Source of the DNA: Castor canadensis
Taxonomy: Eukaryota > Chordata > Mammalia > Rodentia > Castoridae
DNA length: 64,000 nt
NCBI RefSeq assembly: GCF_047511655.1
Contig: NC_133387.1
Span: 23,802,353 to 23,866,352, forward strand
Direction of reading: 5' to 3'
A program made the translations under genes and the position numbers. The notes below the pieces were generated by a model, which worked only from the letters and a program-made list of their open reading frames with translations, was not told the origin of the DNA and did no database searches. Shown one piece after another: positions 35,478 through 48,465 of this stretch (position 1 is the first letter of the stretch; every line of letters begins with the position of its first letter).

Positions 35478-35573
35478 ATGGGGCCGGCCTTCCTGCAGCC
35501 TCTTCCGCTTGCCGGCGGCGCCTGGGACGGTTGCGGTGGTTCTGGGCGCTGGGAAGTCGTCCAAGATGATTAA
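35478..35573 (+). promoter_or_regulatory. Upstream ORF overlapping COPG2 start
   Basis: ATG at 35478 in strong context (A at -3, G at +4) opens a 31-codon frame that ends at TAA 35571-35573, five bases past the A of the COPG2 ATG, in the -1 frame. If transcription starts upstream of 35478, ribosomes translating this ORF would pass the main start. The transcription start is not known from sequence alone. Confidence 0.6.
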
Positions 35574-35602
35574 AAAATTCGACAAGAAGGACGAGGAGTC
35601 TG
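35566..35602 (+). CDS. COPG2: COPG2 exon 1 coding part
   Basis: ATG with A at -3 (CCAAGATGA). Twelve codons, [12 protein letters not shown], then the G of a split Gly codon; donor G|GTACGC. The exon lies inside the CpG island. Confidence 0.95.
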
Positions 35603-38600
35603 GTACGCGCGGGGCTTCTGACGCCACCCTCAGCCGCGGGGATCCCCTTCCCTCACCCGCCGTCACCTGCTTTCCGGGATGGCGGGGCTGGGGGCGTGGG
35701 CGCCGCCGTGCGAGGGGCCGTCCGCTCCAGCCGGGGGCTTGCCTGTAGCCCCTCCCCCGGCGCCGGGGCCTCCCCTCGGGCCGCGAGTTCCCGGCCTCAC
35801 GCGGGCGCCGCCTCGGGCTGCTCGGCGGCTCCGCCCCAGCCCGGTACCCGTCCCCGCCCCGCCCCCGCCCCTCCGGAGCCCCTCGGAGCCACCTCCCCGC
35901 GGGCCCCTGGCAGGGGGCGGAGTGCGAGCGCAAGTGCAGTCTGCGAGCGTGCTGTGGGTTAGGCCCTGAGTGGGGACCCCGAGTTGCTCTCGTGGCTGGG
36001 GTCGTCCCCGCAGTGCGTGCGTGTGCGCGTGGGAACATGCAGGTGCCTCTGCCTTCCAGTTTTCCTGATGGCCCTGACTGTCCTGTCCTCAGGGGCCAAG
36101 ACTCAATTCAGGCATCCAGAAATGACTTTGCGTCTTCATACCCATCTGTGGTCCAGCGCAAATGGGCAAGATGCCAGGCCACGTAAAAAAACAAAAACCC
36201 TCAGTTTTAGCTGCTCTCACAAAGTGTGGTAGAGGGTTGGTTAATGAACCTTCATGACCCCCTAAGTGATTCTCAGGGAAGCTTCATTTCTGCCTCTTAC
36301 TGTTAGAAAAACAGAGGGCTTGATTTTAGGGACAGCAAAGTGCCCTATCATAATCTCATTTTGGTTGTTGGGGAAATAACACGTTTGTAACACTTATGGG
36401 GTTTATTAAAAAATAAAAGGCAGAATAAAGACACTCATTTTGGGCAAGGTTTCTGCAAAAGAGAAGTCCAAATTCTCAGTATGGAAATGATAGGACATCT
36501 ACCAGAATCAAAATGATTGGAAATTCAGTTTATATGCATGTTAGTAATGATTATCAACAAATGATCACTTTTCCCGAAAATTCAGTACCCTGCTCCAGGT
36601 AATAAACTCCAGGGCAACTACTGAGGGCCTTCTTTTATTTCTGCTGTAGGTAGTGGTTCCAATCCTTTCCAACATCTGGAGAAGAGTGCTGTCTTACAGG
36701 AGGTATGACTTGGAAGTATATTGTGCTTTTCTGTTCTGTTCTAGTTTAGAATGATGGGCAGAGAACCTCTGGGATACTATGATCAAGACATCCAAAATAA
36801 GAATTAAGGAATGCTGGCACTGCTATGGGGAGATGGAGACGTTGAGAATCACTCTCCCTAGATTTGAGCAAAACTCTAAATTCATTTTGAAGAATTTAAC
36901 TGAGTTCAGAGAATATGGACTTGAGGGAAAAGGAAGAGGGTTTCTCACAGGAGAATCTAGAGCTTATGGAACTACAAAGACGTGGTGTTAAGGATTTTAT
37001 TTTTATTTTTTATTAGCATATTATGGTTATACAGGGGGGATTTGTTGTGATATTTACATAAGTGCTTATAATATATCTTAGATTCACCCCCTCCATGTTT
37101 CTCCTTTATCTCCCTTCTTCCCTGCATTAAGGATTTTAAATAAAATATCAGAAGAGGTGTTAAGTTCAGGGGTATTGGAAGAAGTTACAGATATGAAACT
37201 CATTGTGTTCATATGGTGTTGATAAATATTGTAACTCTTAACAGATAAAGCCCTTAAGGTTGAAGTAGTTGACCTAAGAAAATGAGTTAGAGATTATGAA
37301 CTAGAAAATCAAGGCCACATCTAATAATTTATCATGTGCCATAGAAAATTGAGAGCTATAGACAGCTAATGCTATTTGGATATTTCATTAAAGTGGTCTG
37401 TATTATAATTGATTTGTGGTAATCTGTGCTAGAAAAGATAGAAATTACACTATATTTAACATAATTTTTCTACATTTCCATAGGCTCGTCTATTCAATGA
37501 AACGCCCATCAATCCAAGAAGATGTTTGCATATTCTTACAAAGATTCTTTACTTACTGAACCAGGTAAATTATTTTGACTTTACTTAGATTTGTGCCCTA
37601 GCATAGAAATATATAACCTGCAATGAAGTACTTTCTGGAAAGCATAATTTTTTAAAATTTACCTAATTTTAAAGTCCACAATGTTTGACTAATATATTAA
37701 ACATGTAAAACTTCTGGAGCTCAAGGACTGCAATGTATTTTTTATTTTCATGAGTTAAGCTAGCTAACCACATAGTAGATGCTCAATAAATACGTTGCTT
37801 TGAATTTAACAATTACTAGTTAGAACATATCATTTACATGTCTTTAGAGGTCTTTATGTACCTCTGGAAATACACTGCAAGGGCAAACAAACTTCAGATA
37901 TTCAGTCTTTTTTTGTGTGTATAATAATGATATTTTAAAGATGTGATCAATATTCAGATTTTATATTATCATCCTTATTCTAGTATTACTGGCAACCTGA
38001 TTCTGGGCAAATAATTTAACTATTATGTACCTTAATGTTGTCTTCTATAAATGGAATTATGATAACACCTGTTTTATAAAATTGCAGTGATTACATGAGA
38101 TAGTAATATTAAGCATTGAGAATAGTGCATGATGCATAATACACATTCAGGAATGGTGTTTATTCAGTTACTTAGCAAATTTTATGGCTGCTGTGTCTTA
38201 GGTACTGTTCTATGTACTGGAAATACAAGCAGACAAAACCAAAAAAATTATTTGTAATTGTAGAATATAGATTCTGTGTCCTATTGTAATTGATTTATTT
38301 TTGCTTATGTTTTTTGCTTCAGACCTCATGAACTATATAGAACCATAGAAAATGTGTTTTTGTTTTATAGATCATATATTTACATATACATATATGCATA
38401 TATATATACCATAGGCTTCAGGTGGCTTACATATGATGCTAAGAATACTATAGTTTCCAATTTGAATTCTAAGAGAATATTTTGTCTTTTTTGTTTTGTG
38501 ACTGAAGACCTCATCCAGGGATTTAACAAAGTTTTGTTTACAAGTGGAGACTGAACAGCAAGCTTATAATTTTAAATAAAATATATCTGCTCACAAACAG

Positions 38601-41600
38601 CATAACACCTTGTGGCAGCATATTAGAAACATGCAAACCAAAGTCAGTTTATCTTTCTATTGCATACATTTTGTCCAAATTGACTAAATCCATGATATAA
38701 ACAGGATTTTCAGTAGTTAAAGTTATCCAGAGTAGCACATACTTTTATGTTGGCCAATACCTCTTTCATGTGGTAACTCATGTTGAAACACTATCTTGAT
38801 AAGGAAATTTTCAAGCACAGCATAATCACAATTAACTACATAAACAGGTTTGAGAACATTTTATTTCTTTTCCTAGTTCTTGGTAGAGCGTTATGGAAAA
38901 TTACTTTTCAGTTTTATTAGAGTTGACAGAGCCATATATTCTCTGCGTTTCAAGTCAAAAGGTAGAGACTTAAGATTTTCCAGTATAACCAAAAAGTTCA
39001 TGAGCTTCTAAATATTCAGTAAATATGACAGAAAAAGGGCAGTCTCTTGCTGATGAGCAAGTCAGGCACTCTGATTAAAGTAATTGTAAACTCTTGTTAT
39101 ATTTTGTCTTTAATCCTAAACATTCAACATTTTATATAAAAATTTATTTCTATACATTTTGTACCCATGGCAAATAGATTGAAGACGAATTGTGTTTTAT
39201 GTGAAGTCTGAAGCTCTGAAAAGAGATTGTGCCTGACATGTTACATAGGATTGCTTTTTAATGAAGAAATTAAATATTGAAATGGTAATATTTTAGGTAG
39301 TCTGTGATCTGAAATGTTTTGAATATTAGTGAGATAGGTTGTCTAACACCTTGCTATTCACAAACTGTGAGCAAGCATTGGCATCACTGGGAGCCAGTTA
39401 GAGATGCAAAACCTCAGGCTCCTTCAGGATTCCCCTGGGACAAAGTCCAGGCATGCTGTGTGAAGCTCAGGTCCAAGTTCTGTTTGTAAGGATTTGGGCC
39501 AGGGTCTTGGGATCTGTAGCGGCTCTCAAGTCTTCTTAATTAATGAGATGAATCTGGGCTCTCCTTTGCTTGGACTTTGTTTTACTCCATTTTCTATAAT
39601 TCTTCATAGATAGTACTTTACAATCATATTTACTATGCTCCTATGATAGCTCAGGTATTGTGCTGGGCATTAGAAATGTATAAGGTACAGCCTCTGCTGC
39701 AGTAGTAACGTCCTGCTCTGATTAGAAACTACTTGCTGTCATAGTCTGTCTTGTTGTAAATCTTTGTTGAGGAAAATATAAACAGTTTTCTGCTAAAAGC
39801 TGAGAGACCACTATTCTAGAATTTTTAAGTGTATTGTGTGATACTGAATTATTTTAAACAAGAAGTGGATAAATGGCTGTGCAGGTTTTTAAAATCGAAA
39901 GCCTGAAAACCCACCAAGAGGCAGAATTTTTACAAAGAAACTTTCTTACTGAATTTTAAAAGATTTTTCCAGAAGTAAAGAGATAATTTTTAATACCTAT
40001 ATTTTAAAGTTTTAAAAACTGTCTTAACTTTTCCTAGGGTGAACACTTTGGAACTATGGAAGCTACAGAAGCCTTCTTTGCAATGACTCGATTGTTTCAA
40101 TCTAATGATGTGAGTCTTTTAAAATTCTTTTAGGATGAAAAAACTCCTTTTATTTATTTTTTGAGGGAATTTAGAATGTTTCAAATTAGAGATGGTTGCT
40201 TGAAATGTTTAAAATTCCTTAAAAATTGTTTATCTTTATAAAATTTATAAATGCTCATTAAGAACATGTGAACGTGAAAGAACTAAAGTATGTAGTAGAA
40301 AGCTGTTGCTGTACAAATTTATCCTGCAGTTATAAAAATGGTTAAGACCTAGCATCTGCCTTGCACTACAAAGATGGATTGGTACAGAAGTCAGTGCACA
40401 TAGCGACCACATCTGTCAGTTCTTAGTCAAGTTTCTGGTGAGTCTGGGGTTGTTGTTGGTCAGGAGGACTGGCAGTTGAGAAGAAGAATTGAACGTAGAA
40501 TGGGGATGGGAACATAGAATAGGGAAAAAGAACGAGGACAAACTAAATCTGTCAGTCCCTCTTACAACTGCTTCTCGTTACCCTAGATCACCCTAACCTT
40601 CAGAGTATAATGGCTGATGCTTTTCTTCTGTCTTCTGACTATGGCATATGTTTCTCTTCTGCCCAATTCTACCATAGAAGCATACAGGGAGGGGGATTCT
40701 GGGATATATGTTTCAATATTTCACGTTAACATAAATTGGCCAAATCTTGCAGTTCTTTTCATAAGTATTGCATATCAGCACAGGCCACATTTTACAGTCC
40801 CAAGACTGGAATTTGAGTCTGGCCATGTGTCTAGATAATGAGACATTTTAGGAATAGTTCCTCAGGAAGATCATGAGTCACTTGTATGGCAGCTGTCTCA
40901 GGGGAGGCCTTTATATACTCTTCAGGCAAAGGGAGATTAATTTCCTAAGACACAGGATGAAAGATTGCTTATATTGGCAGAAGATATTTGGCAGAATTTA
41001 GGAGTTCCAGGTACTCAGCTTCATTAGAATCTGCCCCTGTGTGCCCATCTCAATTTCCAGGGTCACCCTTGCCAGTTAAAGTCCTAATTTTAACATAAGA
41101 TGCCCTGCAAGGGTGTGAATTGAATTTGCATTGTAATTCAGCAACTGCAGGATATACCTTCGCAGCTTTGTGGCCACATGACATAAGGCTTTGTATTAAG
41201 GTAGTTGGAGATTTCTGGTCTCTTATCCAGACATTGAGCTATGTGTTTAAAGCTCTAAGCTCATCATTTTCTTTTTCTAAGAACAGAATTCTTCAGCATA
41301 ATTAAAAGCAACTAATTAACTGATTATTTTTACTAAGCAACTTACTTTTAGCATAGTTTTAATAGCTTATTTTCATTAAAATGTTGTCTGGCAGCAATTA
41401 CTTACTTACCCAAAGCTTTGTCTTCTCTAGGTCCTTGTCTGCAGATGATAATTTAAATATTTTGCCATTGCATGCTGTGGATGACTCCTGTCTCTTAACC
41501 GTTGGAAACAGGGTCAATAGTGCCTTTAATCCAATAAGAGAAGCAGTGTCAGGTTCATAGAGTTCAATCAGGGAAGCAGAACCACTGTGAGTATTATGGG

Positions 41601-44600
41601 ATTAGGTATTTATTAGAGGAATTAGACTAGAAACCTCAGCATTTCAAGCTGCTGGGATGGGGCTCAGAGGGTTGCTGTTATAAAGGTCATGGTCTGTGTG
41701 GCTTTAATTTTGCAGGCAGGTGTCTGGTGATGGGTCTGAAAAAGTTATCAGGGTTAGTGGATTTTATTCATCATGAGTTGAAAGAATTGTTGGAGTCAGG
41801 TTGGGTATAAGATGCTTGGAAGTCAGATGGAAGGAGATGCTGTTATTGATAGAGGCTGTGAGAATGGAAGTAGGTGGTCACCATAGCAGGAGGCCAAAGA
41901 ATGGAAAAGACACAGTTTTAGAAATAAGGTTCATATGCAAATAAGGATAATAACATAACCAGTATTTATTACTGGGATAATATTGCAGAGAGTGACAGTG
42001 AATAGGTAGTGATATTTTTTTTAAGCAGGAAAAGCAACCTGGAGTCTCTTATGTACAACCAGGAATGGTAGCAGGTGAAACAGTCTAAAGACATAAGCTT
42101 TAAAGCCAGAGTGTTTTGGGGAAGAAAGAGGTGCAGTGAAAAAGGTGGGGCAAAGATTTGAAATGGCAGTAAGGAACCACTTGGGCTGTTTCCTCATCTG
42201 TAAATCTGATGGTGTGAGGGTGATGGAAGATAAAACAGCCCCTTTTGAGAAAGCTGCAGGACAATCCTTAGGAGAGATTGAGGTTTCTATTTTTCTGTAA
42301 TTCATTCAATTAGAGAAAGAGATGGGAATGCTCAGAGAAGACTTTGAGGTTAATAGGGGACTTTGCCTGAGACTATTATAGAGGTGTTTGGAAATTGTGG
42401 AAGGATGGAAAATAGAGCTGTTTGTAATATTTCATAATTTTTATAGTGTCTGCAGAATCTGTAGAGATGTTTCTTCATTTTGATACTGGTCAGTTGTATT
42501 TTCTTTCTCTTTCTCCCTCTTTTTTTTTTTGGTGGTACTGGAAGTTGAATTCGGGCCCTTGTGTGTGCTTGCTATGCAGGTGTTCTACTACTTGAGCCAC
42601 TCCACCAGACCTTTTTACATTGGTTACTTTTGAGATAGTTTTTTTTTTTTTTTTTTCCGGTGGAACTGGTGTTTGAACTCAGGGCTTCATGCATGTAAAG
42701 AAGGCACTCTATTGCTTGAACCACATCTCTAGTCCATTTTGTTCTGGTTATTTTGGAGATGGGGTCTCTTGAACTGTTTGCCTGGGCTGGCCTTGAACCA
42801 CGATCCTCCTGATCTCACCTCCCAAGTAGCTAAGGTTGTAGGTGTGAGCCACCAGTACCTGGCTAGGGTTGGTTATTTTTGAGATGGGGTCTCCCTTTAT
42901 TCCCTGGGCTGGGTTGGACTGAAGTTCTCTTGTTTGTGCTTTCCCACATGACAGGCATACACCACCTTGCCCAGCCATTTGTTGAGATGGGGGGGGGGTC
43001 TCACTTACTTTTTACCTAGGCTGCCCTTAAACCGTGATCTTCCCTATCTGAGCCTTCCAAGTAGTTAGATATTTTCTTTTTTAGGATGTTTGTCTGGAGG
43101 TTTATAAATCTTATTGGTCTTTTTATAGAATGGCTTTTTGTTTCATTGGGTTTTTTTTTTTTTCATTGTTTTTCTCTTCCAAACTAATAGTACAAAAAAA
43201 AAAAAAAACCCAAAGATCTGGGGTGGGGTTAAAAAAAGGATAAGAAAATAAACAGGAAAAAAAGAAGAAAAGAAACAGTAGTTAGCATGACAAACATAAA
43301 TCATATAGTCAGATGGCATACATAGATTTATCTACATTAAGTGTAAATGGAGAACACAAAAGAACATTTACAAAAATAACCATGTATAATTGATCCATTA
43401 AACCAGACAACAGATTTCAAAGGAGTGAAATCATATAGTCTATGTTCTTTTTTTTTTCTGCTTCAGTATATAGACTTTGTGGTTTTTTTTATTAGCATAT
43501 ATTAGTTGTACAGGAGTACAGTGTGACATACACATAATTGCTTACAATACATCTTCATTAGATTTATCCCTAGACTATGTTCTTTAATTTTAATGGAATA
43601 GTGTTAGAAATTAATAATGAAAGAATAACTAGGGAGGGGAAGTGAAGAGGGGGATAGAGAGGAGAAAAGGAGAAAGAGAAAAAGCCCCAGATGATTTGTC
43701 CTGTATTTTGATATTAAGAACCACATTTCTGTTTTGTTTCCAGCTATGATAGAATAAAGGGGCTGGATTTACTCTTCTACCATAAATCCTATAAAATCAA
43801 ATGAAATAAGTGACAGTTTTCAGACATTAGCTAACAGGCATCCCAAAACTATGATCTGAAGAAGGAAAGCAAAGAAGGTAAGCTCTGGGATTACACTAGT
43901 TAGCTGCCCAGGGGCAGGTTGCAGGCCTTAGGCCAGGCAGGGCAGACTGTAAAGGAGACTTCCTGTCTTTCTGAGTTGGGAAGACATATTAAAATTGGGG
44001 AAGCCAAGAATATTTGAATTTGTAGGGCAGCCAACCAAAGAAGGAGGAGGGAAAGGAAGAGGGAGAAAATGACAGTTAGCCAGCCATCTAGTGAGGCCCA
44101 TCCTGTGAGTCTGGATAAGAATTGATTTGTGTACGTGTAAAAGGAAACTACTCAAGGCTCAGGAAAGACTCAGAAGAACACAAGACTGAGAATAATGCAT
44201 ATTTCCTCCAGTGAGATTAGAAAGACCTTTTAAATACATAAGACATTTGGTACAGTTCTTAGAAGGGTATCACTTAAGTAATGGGAATACATTAGCCTAA
44301 GAGTAAGCCTCAAAGGTTAAAAAAACAAAAATCCAAAACAGATCCCAGCTAGCCTAAGCTCATATTAGAGTAGAATTAAATGATATATAAAATAGTACAG
44401 CAAAATCCAGCACTTAATATAAATATCATGATGTACAGCATCTAATAGAATCAGACATGTAGGCCAGGCATGGTGGTGCATACCTTTACTCCCAGCTGCT
44501 TGAGATGCTAAGGAGAGAGGATCACTTGAGCCCATGAGTTCAAGACCAACCTGAGCAATGTAAGGAGACTCCATCTTAAAAAAAAAAAAAAAAATTGGGC

Positions 44601-46682
44601 ATGTAAAGAAGCAGTACTATGCATGATCAGGAGAAAAGTAGTCAATAGGTATAAACCTAGAAATGATAAAGTTGGTGGAATGAGCAATGACATTAAAATA
44701 ACTATTATAAACACCATCAGCTTCTTGAAAGGCATAACAAGAATAAGGAGTAAAATAGAAGAGATACAAATAGACTTCCAGAATTTTTTTAAAGCAAAAA
44801 AAAAAAAAAAAAGAAAATGCACTCCATGGAGTTAGTAGCAGACTAGAGACATAAGATAAAAAAAAAAAAAAAAACAAAAAAAACCAAAAAAAAACCCCAG
44901 TGTTCTTGAAGGTACTAACAGAAACTGAAAGAAGAGAGAAAAAGTACATTGAAAAGGAGGACCAACAGAGAGACATGGGATAATAGTTTCGTAGTTTTTA
45001 CTTGGTTACCCTAAAAATTGCCTCATGGTTTTTGACTACCAAAATCTAACATTCATCTTTATTTTTTCCTTGTTCATAGGAAATTTAAGAATCTTAGAAC
45101 ACTCTTACCTTATATTTAGAGTATAGACACATGCACATTTACATACAAAAATGCTTAAAATTTATGACATATTAATTTTTGTGGGTTTTTTGTTGTTCAG
45201 ATTTAGTCATGTCTTTACTGCCTTTTTTCCCCCTCTGACCTCTTTGTATTCTTTGCTGTATTTCTGAATCATTGTCTGGAATAATATTCCTTGTGCCTGA
45301 AGAATATACTTTTTAGAATCCAATTCTTCATATACTTTATATAAGATTCTGGCATGCTATATGTAGTTTGTTTTCATTGCCAGAACCTGTGGATACCCCT
45401 GAATCTTGCCTGTGGCTGCATCTTTGAATTTTTGGTTCATATTTTATTCAGCATTTCTATGGGTGGTTTATTTTACTGGCTTAAGCATATTTTTGCAAAG
45501 ACTTTGTATTGTTGGTCTTTGGATGTTTGCCGTTTTGTTGGGTGTGAGGTAGTGTCTGAAATATGGTTCTAATTTCCATTTCCCTGATGGCTGTTAATGT
45601 TGAGCCCCCATTTTATTTTTTGCTTTAGCTGATTTTTCTTTGCATTTCCAGTTTTCTTCTGTTTTTCGGGATAGATTTTTTATTGTAGGATGGGATTTTC
45701 TTCAGCTCTGAAATTTTGATTCTTATTTTCCATTTTGTTTTCATAGCAACTTTATATGGCTTTATATGGGCTGCCCTATGCTGGCTTCCTCTTTGATCTT
45801 TTGTTTTGTTAAATCATCTGAGAATCCTCACACCTTTCTTTTTCCTCAAGAGGCTCAGTAGAATCCACCAGATTCTTTCTACAGCCTGGACTCTGGAACT
45901 GGGTCTGGTGTTTTCAAGTTTCTCTACTCATAGGACATTGGAAGTTCCTTAGTAGGGAATGAAGCTGGACAGACTAGAGGAGCCTGGGGTTTGATGGCTG
46001 CCGATAGTATGTGAAAAAGCCAGATTCTGTGTAGAGCAGAGAGGAGGGAGGAATGGAAGCTTTGTTATTGTTAGCTTAGCACTTCCTTTGGATCTAGGTA
46101 TCCATCTGGAAATTTTGATAATCAAAATAGGAAGTTGGTCGTCCAGTCACAAATCATTTAGGATTCAGGAGAAACACTGGTTAAACGGAACTGAGGAAAG
46201 AACAGAATCTGCACATCTCTCCACACATACTGTTTTAAGAGTTTAAAAGTACATTTTCTAGGACAAGCCTTTAACACCTTCAGAAAAAAGTCTGTCTTTG
46301 GACTTACACCATCAAAGTATGGACCTCTTTGTAGAAAGACCCATATAATTAATTGAATTTTAAAACTTTTGCATTGATGTTTTCCAGGGTGTGAATGCAT
46401 CAATTGCTTGTCTTTAAGAAGTAGTAATATTATGAATGTTTTCTTGTCCAGATATTTTTAAAAAGATTTTTTGGGTAGATATGAACGTTTTAAAGACTGT
46501 TGTTCTACTTGGGGCCCTCACCCTAAGTAGAATTTTAACTGTACTGAAATTTTAAAAAGTTTCTTGTGAATGACCTGTTACCTTTTCATAAATAATTTCC
46601 AGCAAACGTTGAGGAGAATGTGCTACCTTACCATCAAGGAAATGGCCACCATCTCTGAGGATGTGATAATCGTCACTAGCAG
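35566..46682 (+). CDS. COPG2: COPG2, coatomer subunit gamma-2, N-terminal exons
   Basis: Five coding exons (35566-35602, 36650-36702, 37484-37564, 40038-40109, 46603-46682) give residues 1-107 of a protein that is about 870 long in other mammals; the rest lies beyond the window. Gamma-COP is a core subunit of the COPI coat, which forms vesicles for Golgi-to-ER and intra-Golgi transport; the visible part begins its N-terminal adaptin-like alpha-solenoid trunk. [33 protein letters not shown] and [19 protein letters not shown] identify gamma-COP. MIKK, RRCLH and the Phe in GEHF favour gamma-2 over its paralogue COPG1. All splice sites are GT-AG and the phases agree, so this is not a retrocopy. 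Confidence 0.96.
36650..36702 (+). CDS. COPG2: COPG2 exon 2
   Basis: Acceptor TTCTGCTGTAG|GT, donor GAG|GTATGA. It completes Gly13 and encodes [17 protein letters not shown] (residues 14-30). Confidence 0.96.
36988..37138 (-). mobile_element. Short L1 tail insertion in COPG2 intron 2
   Basis: TTAAGGATTTTA at 36988-36999 and 37127-37138 flanks an inverted L1 3' UTR end (TTATTAGCATATTATGGTTA..., CCCCCTCCATGTTTCTCC). It is a severely 5'-truncated insertion of about 125 bp. Confidence 0.85.
37484..37564 (+). CDS. COPG2: COPG2 exon 3
   Basis: Acceptor TACATTTCCATAG|GCT, donor CAG|GTAAAT, phase 0 at both ends. Residues 31-57, [20 protein letters not shown] onward. Confidence 0.97.
37565..40037 (+). 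other. COPG2: COPG2 intron 3
   Basis: AT-rich. An L2 3' relic lies at 37720-37800 (CACATAGTAGATGCTCAATA) and a TATA-type simple repeat at 38378-38408. Otherwise nothing is recognised; the 38354-38554 frame is noise. Confidence 0.65.
40038..40109 (+). CDS. COPG2: COPG2 exon 4
   Basis: Acceptor CTTTTCCTAG|GGT, donor GAT|GTGAGT, phase 0 at both ends. Residues 58-81, [20 protein letters not shown] and on. Confidence 0.97.
42530..43068 (-). repeat. Nested ID-B1 SINEs, including a B1x3-ID tetramer
   Basis: On the + strand: an inverted ID (42532-42612) with the start of a B1, a T tract, then a second inverted ID (42658-42738) followed by three inverted B1-like units (about 42741-42865, 42866-42978 and 42979-43068). 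The second element has one ID and three B1 units, as at 63010-63405. Confidence 0.75.
43485..43573 (-). mobile_element. L1 3' UTR tail fragment
   Basis: TTTTTTTTATTAGCATATATTAGTTGTACA then ACAATACATCTTCATTAG: the same inverted tail as at 15665 and 37002. Confidence 0.75.
43690..44990 (+). mobile_element. Ancient L1 5' UTR and ORF1-like region
   Basis: CAGCTATGATAGAATAAAGG and the following text resemble old L1M/HAL1 5' sequence. 44600-44800 (AGCTTCTTGAAAGGCATAAC..., GAAGAGATACAAATAGACTT) resembles the ORF1 region. Frames are broken. A B1 monomer and long A tracts interrupt it. Confidence 0.5.
44461..44596 (+). repeat. B1 monomer with A tail
   Basis: AGGCCAGGCATGGTGGTGCA to GGAGACTCCATCTTAAAA and a 17-A tail; close to the 7SL-derived B1 ancestor and without an ID unit. 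Confidence 0.9.
46603..46682 (+). CDS. COPG2: COPG2 exon 5 (last in window)
   Basis: Acceptor AATAATTTCCAG|CAA, donor AGCAG|GTATGT. Residues 82-107, [20 protein letters not shown] and VIIVTS, leaving phase 2 (AG of the next codon). The next exon should start with sequence for SLTKDMTGK; I did not find it before 64000. Confidence 0.96.
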
Positions 46683-48465
46683 GTATGTGAGTAATGAAAG
46701 TCTAGGAAAAGATACTTGCACATTGTTCTCTTTCTACTGTTCTTACTTTTTTGACTGCCAGTAAGATTAAATGCTATCTTAAAGCATTCTCTTCTAAAAT
46801 ACAGTTGTCATAATGTGAAAACCTTCCTTATCTGATAAGCAAAGAAAGAAGTTACAAAGGATAATGCTGATCGGTTCATTACCTTCAAAAAGTTCACAAA
46901 AAAATATATAAACAAGTAAAATATTTGCAGCAAATAACATCAGAAGGCTAGCATCTAATATGTAAAGAACTCATACTTAAAAACAATACTAAGTTATAGT
47001 TCACAAGATAAGTAATATAAAATACTAAAACCTTCAGATTGTCACTCTTGCTAGTAACCAAAAAGTGTAAATTAAAAACTCAAGAATGAGATACAATATT
47101 TTTACTCATCAGATTGGCAAAAAAGCAACATTAATGTACTTATAAGAGAGCTTGATACTCTTTTACACAGAAGGTTGAGTAATAAATTAAGTTTTTCTAG
47201 AAAAGTTTGGCAGTGTTTATTAAATGATTGAAAAGGTTTGTCTCTTTATCTCAGTAATACCACATCTGTGGGAACTAACTTCAGAAAAGAATCACACACA
47301 CACACAGAACAATACTGTATATGTAGCGGTGTTTGTTGCAATATTGTTATTCTACCAAAAAGGGCAAACAATGTGCTTATCATTGTTAAAATTATTTGAT
47401 TAACCATGTTATCATATGATGAAATATTTGAAACTGTTTTTGAAACATCTTTAATGATATGGAAAAATCCTCACTAAATTTGTAGTGAGAGTTGTATTGA
47501 ATCTGTATATGCCATGTAGTTCACTTTTCAAGATGTTTTACATATGTATATACAAAAGTGAATGTAAATACACTACTATATTACCAGTAAGTGATCTTTG
47601 GGTATTTGAGATTGTGGTAAATATTTGTTTTCTTTAAACTTGAAAATTTCCCAAATGTCTTAGAATAAATATGTACAATTTATAGTACTATATATGATAA
47701 ATGTTACTTAAAAGAGTGCCTTTTTAATTATTAATTATAACTCATTTAACTGAATACGTTTTTTGTACAAAAAAATGCATTTTTGAAGGAGGGTGCTTTT
47801 GTTTAACCAGAAGGTATGTTGAATATATAGTTTTAATTAGGATAACTTTCTGCTGAAAATAACAGAAAAACAGAAGTAAACAATGACCTAAACAATATGG
47901 AAGTTTACTTTTCTTCCTATAACTATAAATCTGGAGGCATAGATATGCTGGTGTTGGTTCAGTCATTCCGCAAGGCTACTGTCTCTTGAATTCTTTTGGA
48001 CATACTCTATTACTACAAAATAGATGCCCGAGTTACTGGCTCTGCACCACATTCAAGGCAGGAGAGCCACTGAGCAGGGGCCAGGGAGTGCCAGCACCAT
48101 CTGCCTCTTTTATCAGGAATGCAGTAGCTTTCTCAAGGCAATTTTTAGACTTCACTTGGCACAAGTGTGTTATATGACTATACTTAGGAGACCAGGAAAA
48201 AGAGTATTTAGCTTTCACAGCCCAAGTATTAAAAGCAGACAAGGGAGAAGGGTTGGAAACTTTTGAGTCGTATTAGTCTGCCACAGGAGAAACAGAAAAA
48301 CCTTCCGTTAGATTGCTACATTCATTAAACATTTGAAGAAAAATTTTAAAAGCTGGGTTTTTTTTGTTGTTGTTGTTTCTTTTAGCTGTTAATACTTCCC
48401 TCAGAGTGTTATTAGGCTATCTTGAATTATGGTTTACTTCAAGATCATTTTAAGTAGTAAATATG
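46683..48465 (+). other. COPG2: COPG2 intron 5, first part
   Basis: 46900-47590 is an old L1/HAL1 3' region on the + strand (ACTCATCAGATTGGCAAAAA...). 47845-48260 resembles an old mammalian element (CTGCTGAAAATAACAG...) that I cannot name. Confidence 0.5.

Larger units (their letters stand above)
35275..35975 (+). promoter_or_regulatory. COPG2: COPG2 CpG-island promoter
   Basis: About 700 bp of GC-rich, CpG-dense sequence begins right after the TSGA13 poly(A) signal and covers COPG2 exon 1 and the start of intron 1. GC boxes are visible: CCCCGCCCCC at 35341-35350, GGGCGG at 35404-35409 and GGGCGGG at 35426-35432. A CRE half-site TGACG lies at 35446-35450. There is no TATA box. A broadly active housekeeping promoter is expected. 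The long minus-strand frame here (35250-36038) reflects GC bias only. Confidence 0.9.
40110..46602 (+). other. COPG2: COPG2 intron 4, repeat-rich
   Basis: 40110-42500 shows little I recognise except a relic resembling 9098-9480 (41560-41760). A SINE cluster, an L1 tail and an old L1 5' region follow, listed separately. 45000-46602 has no clear element. Confidence 0.6.

Noticed and set aside
35250-36038. 262-codon minus-strand frame across the CpG island
   Set aside because: Arg/Pro/Gly-rich and lacking stops only because the DNA is GC-rich; it is antisense to COPG2 exon 1 with no family resemblance.
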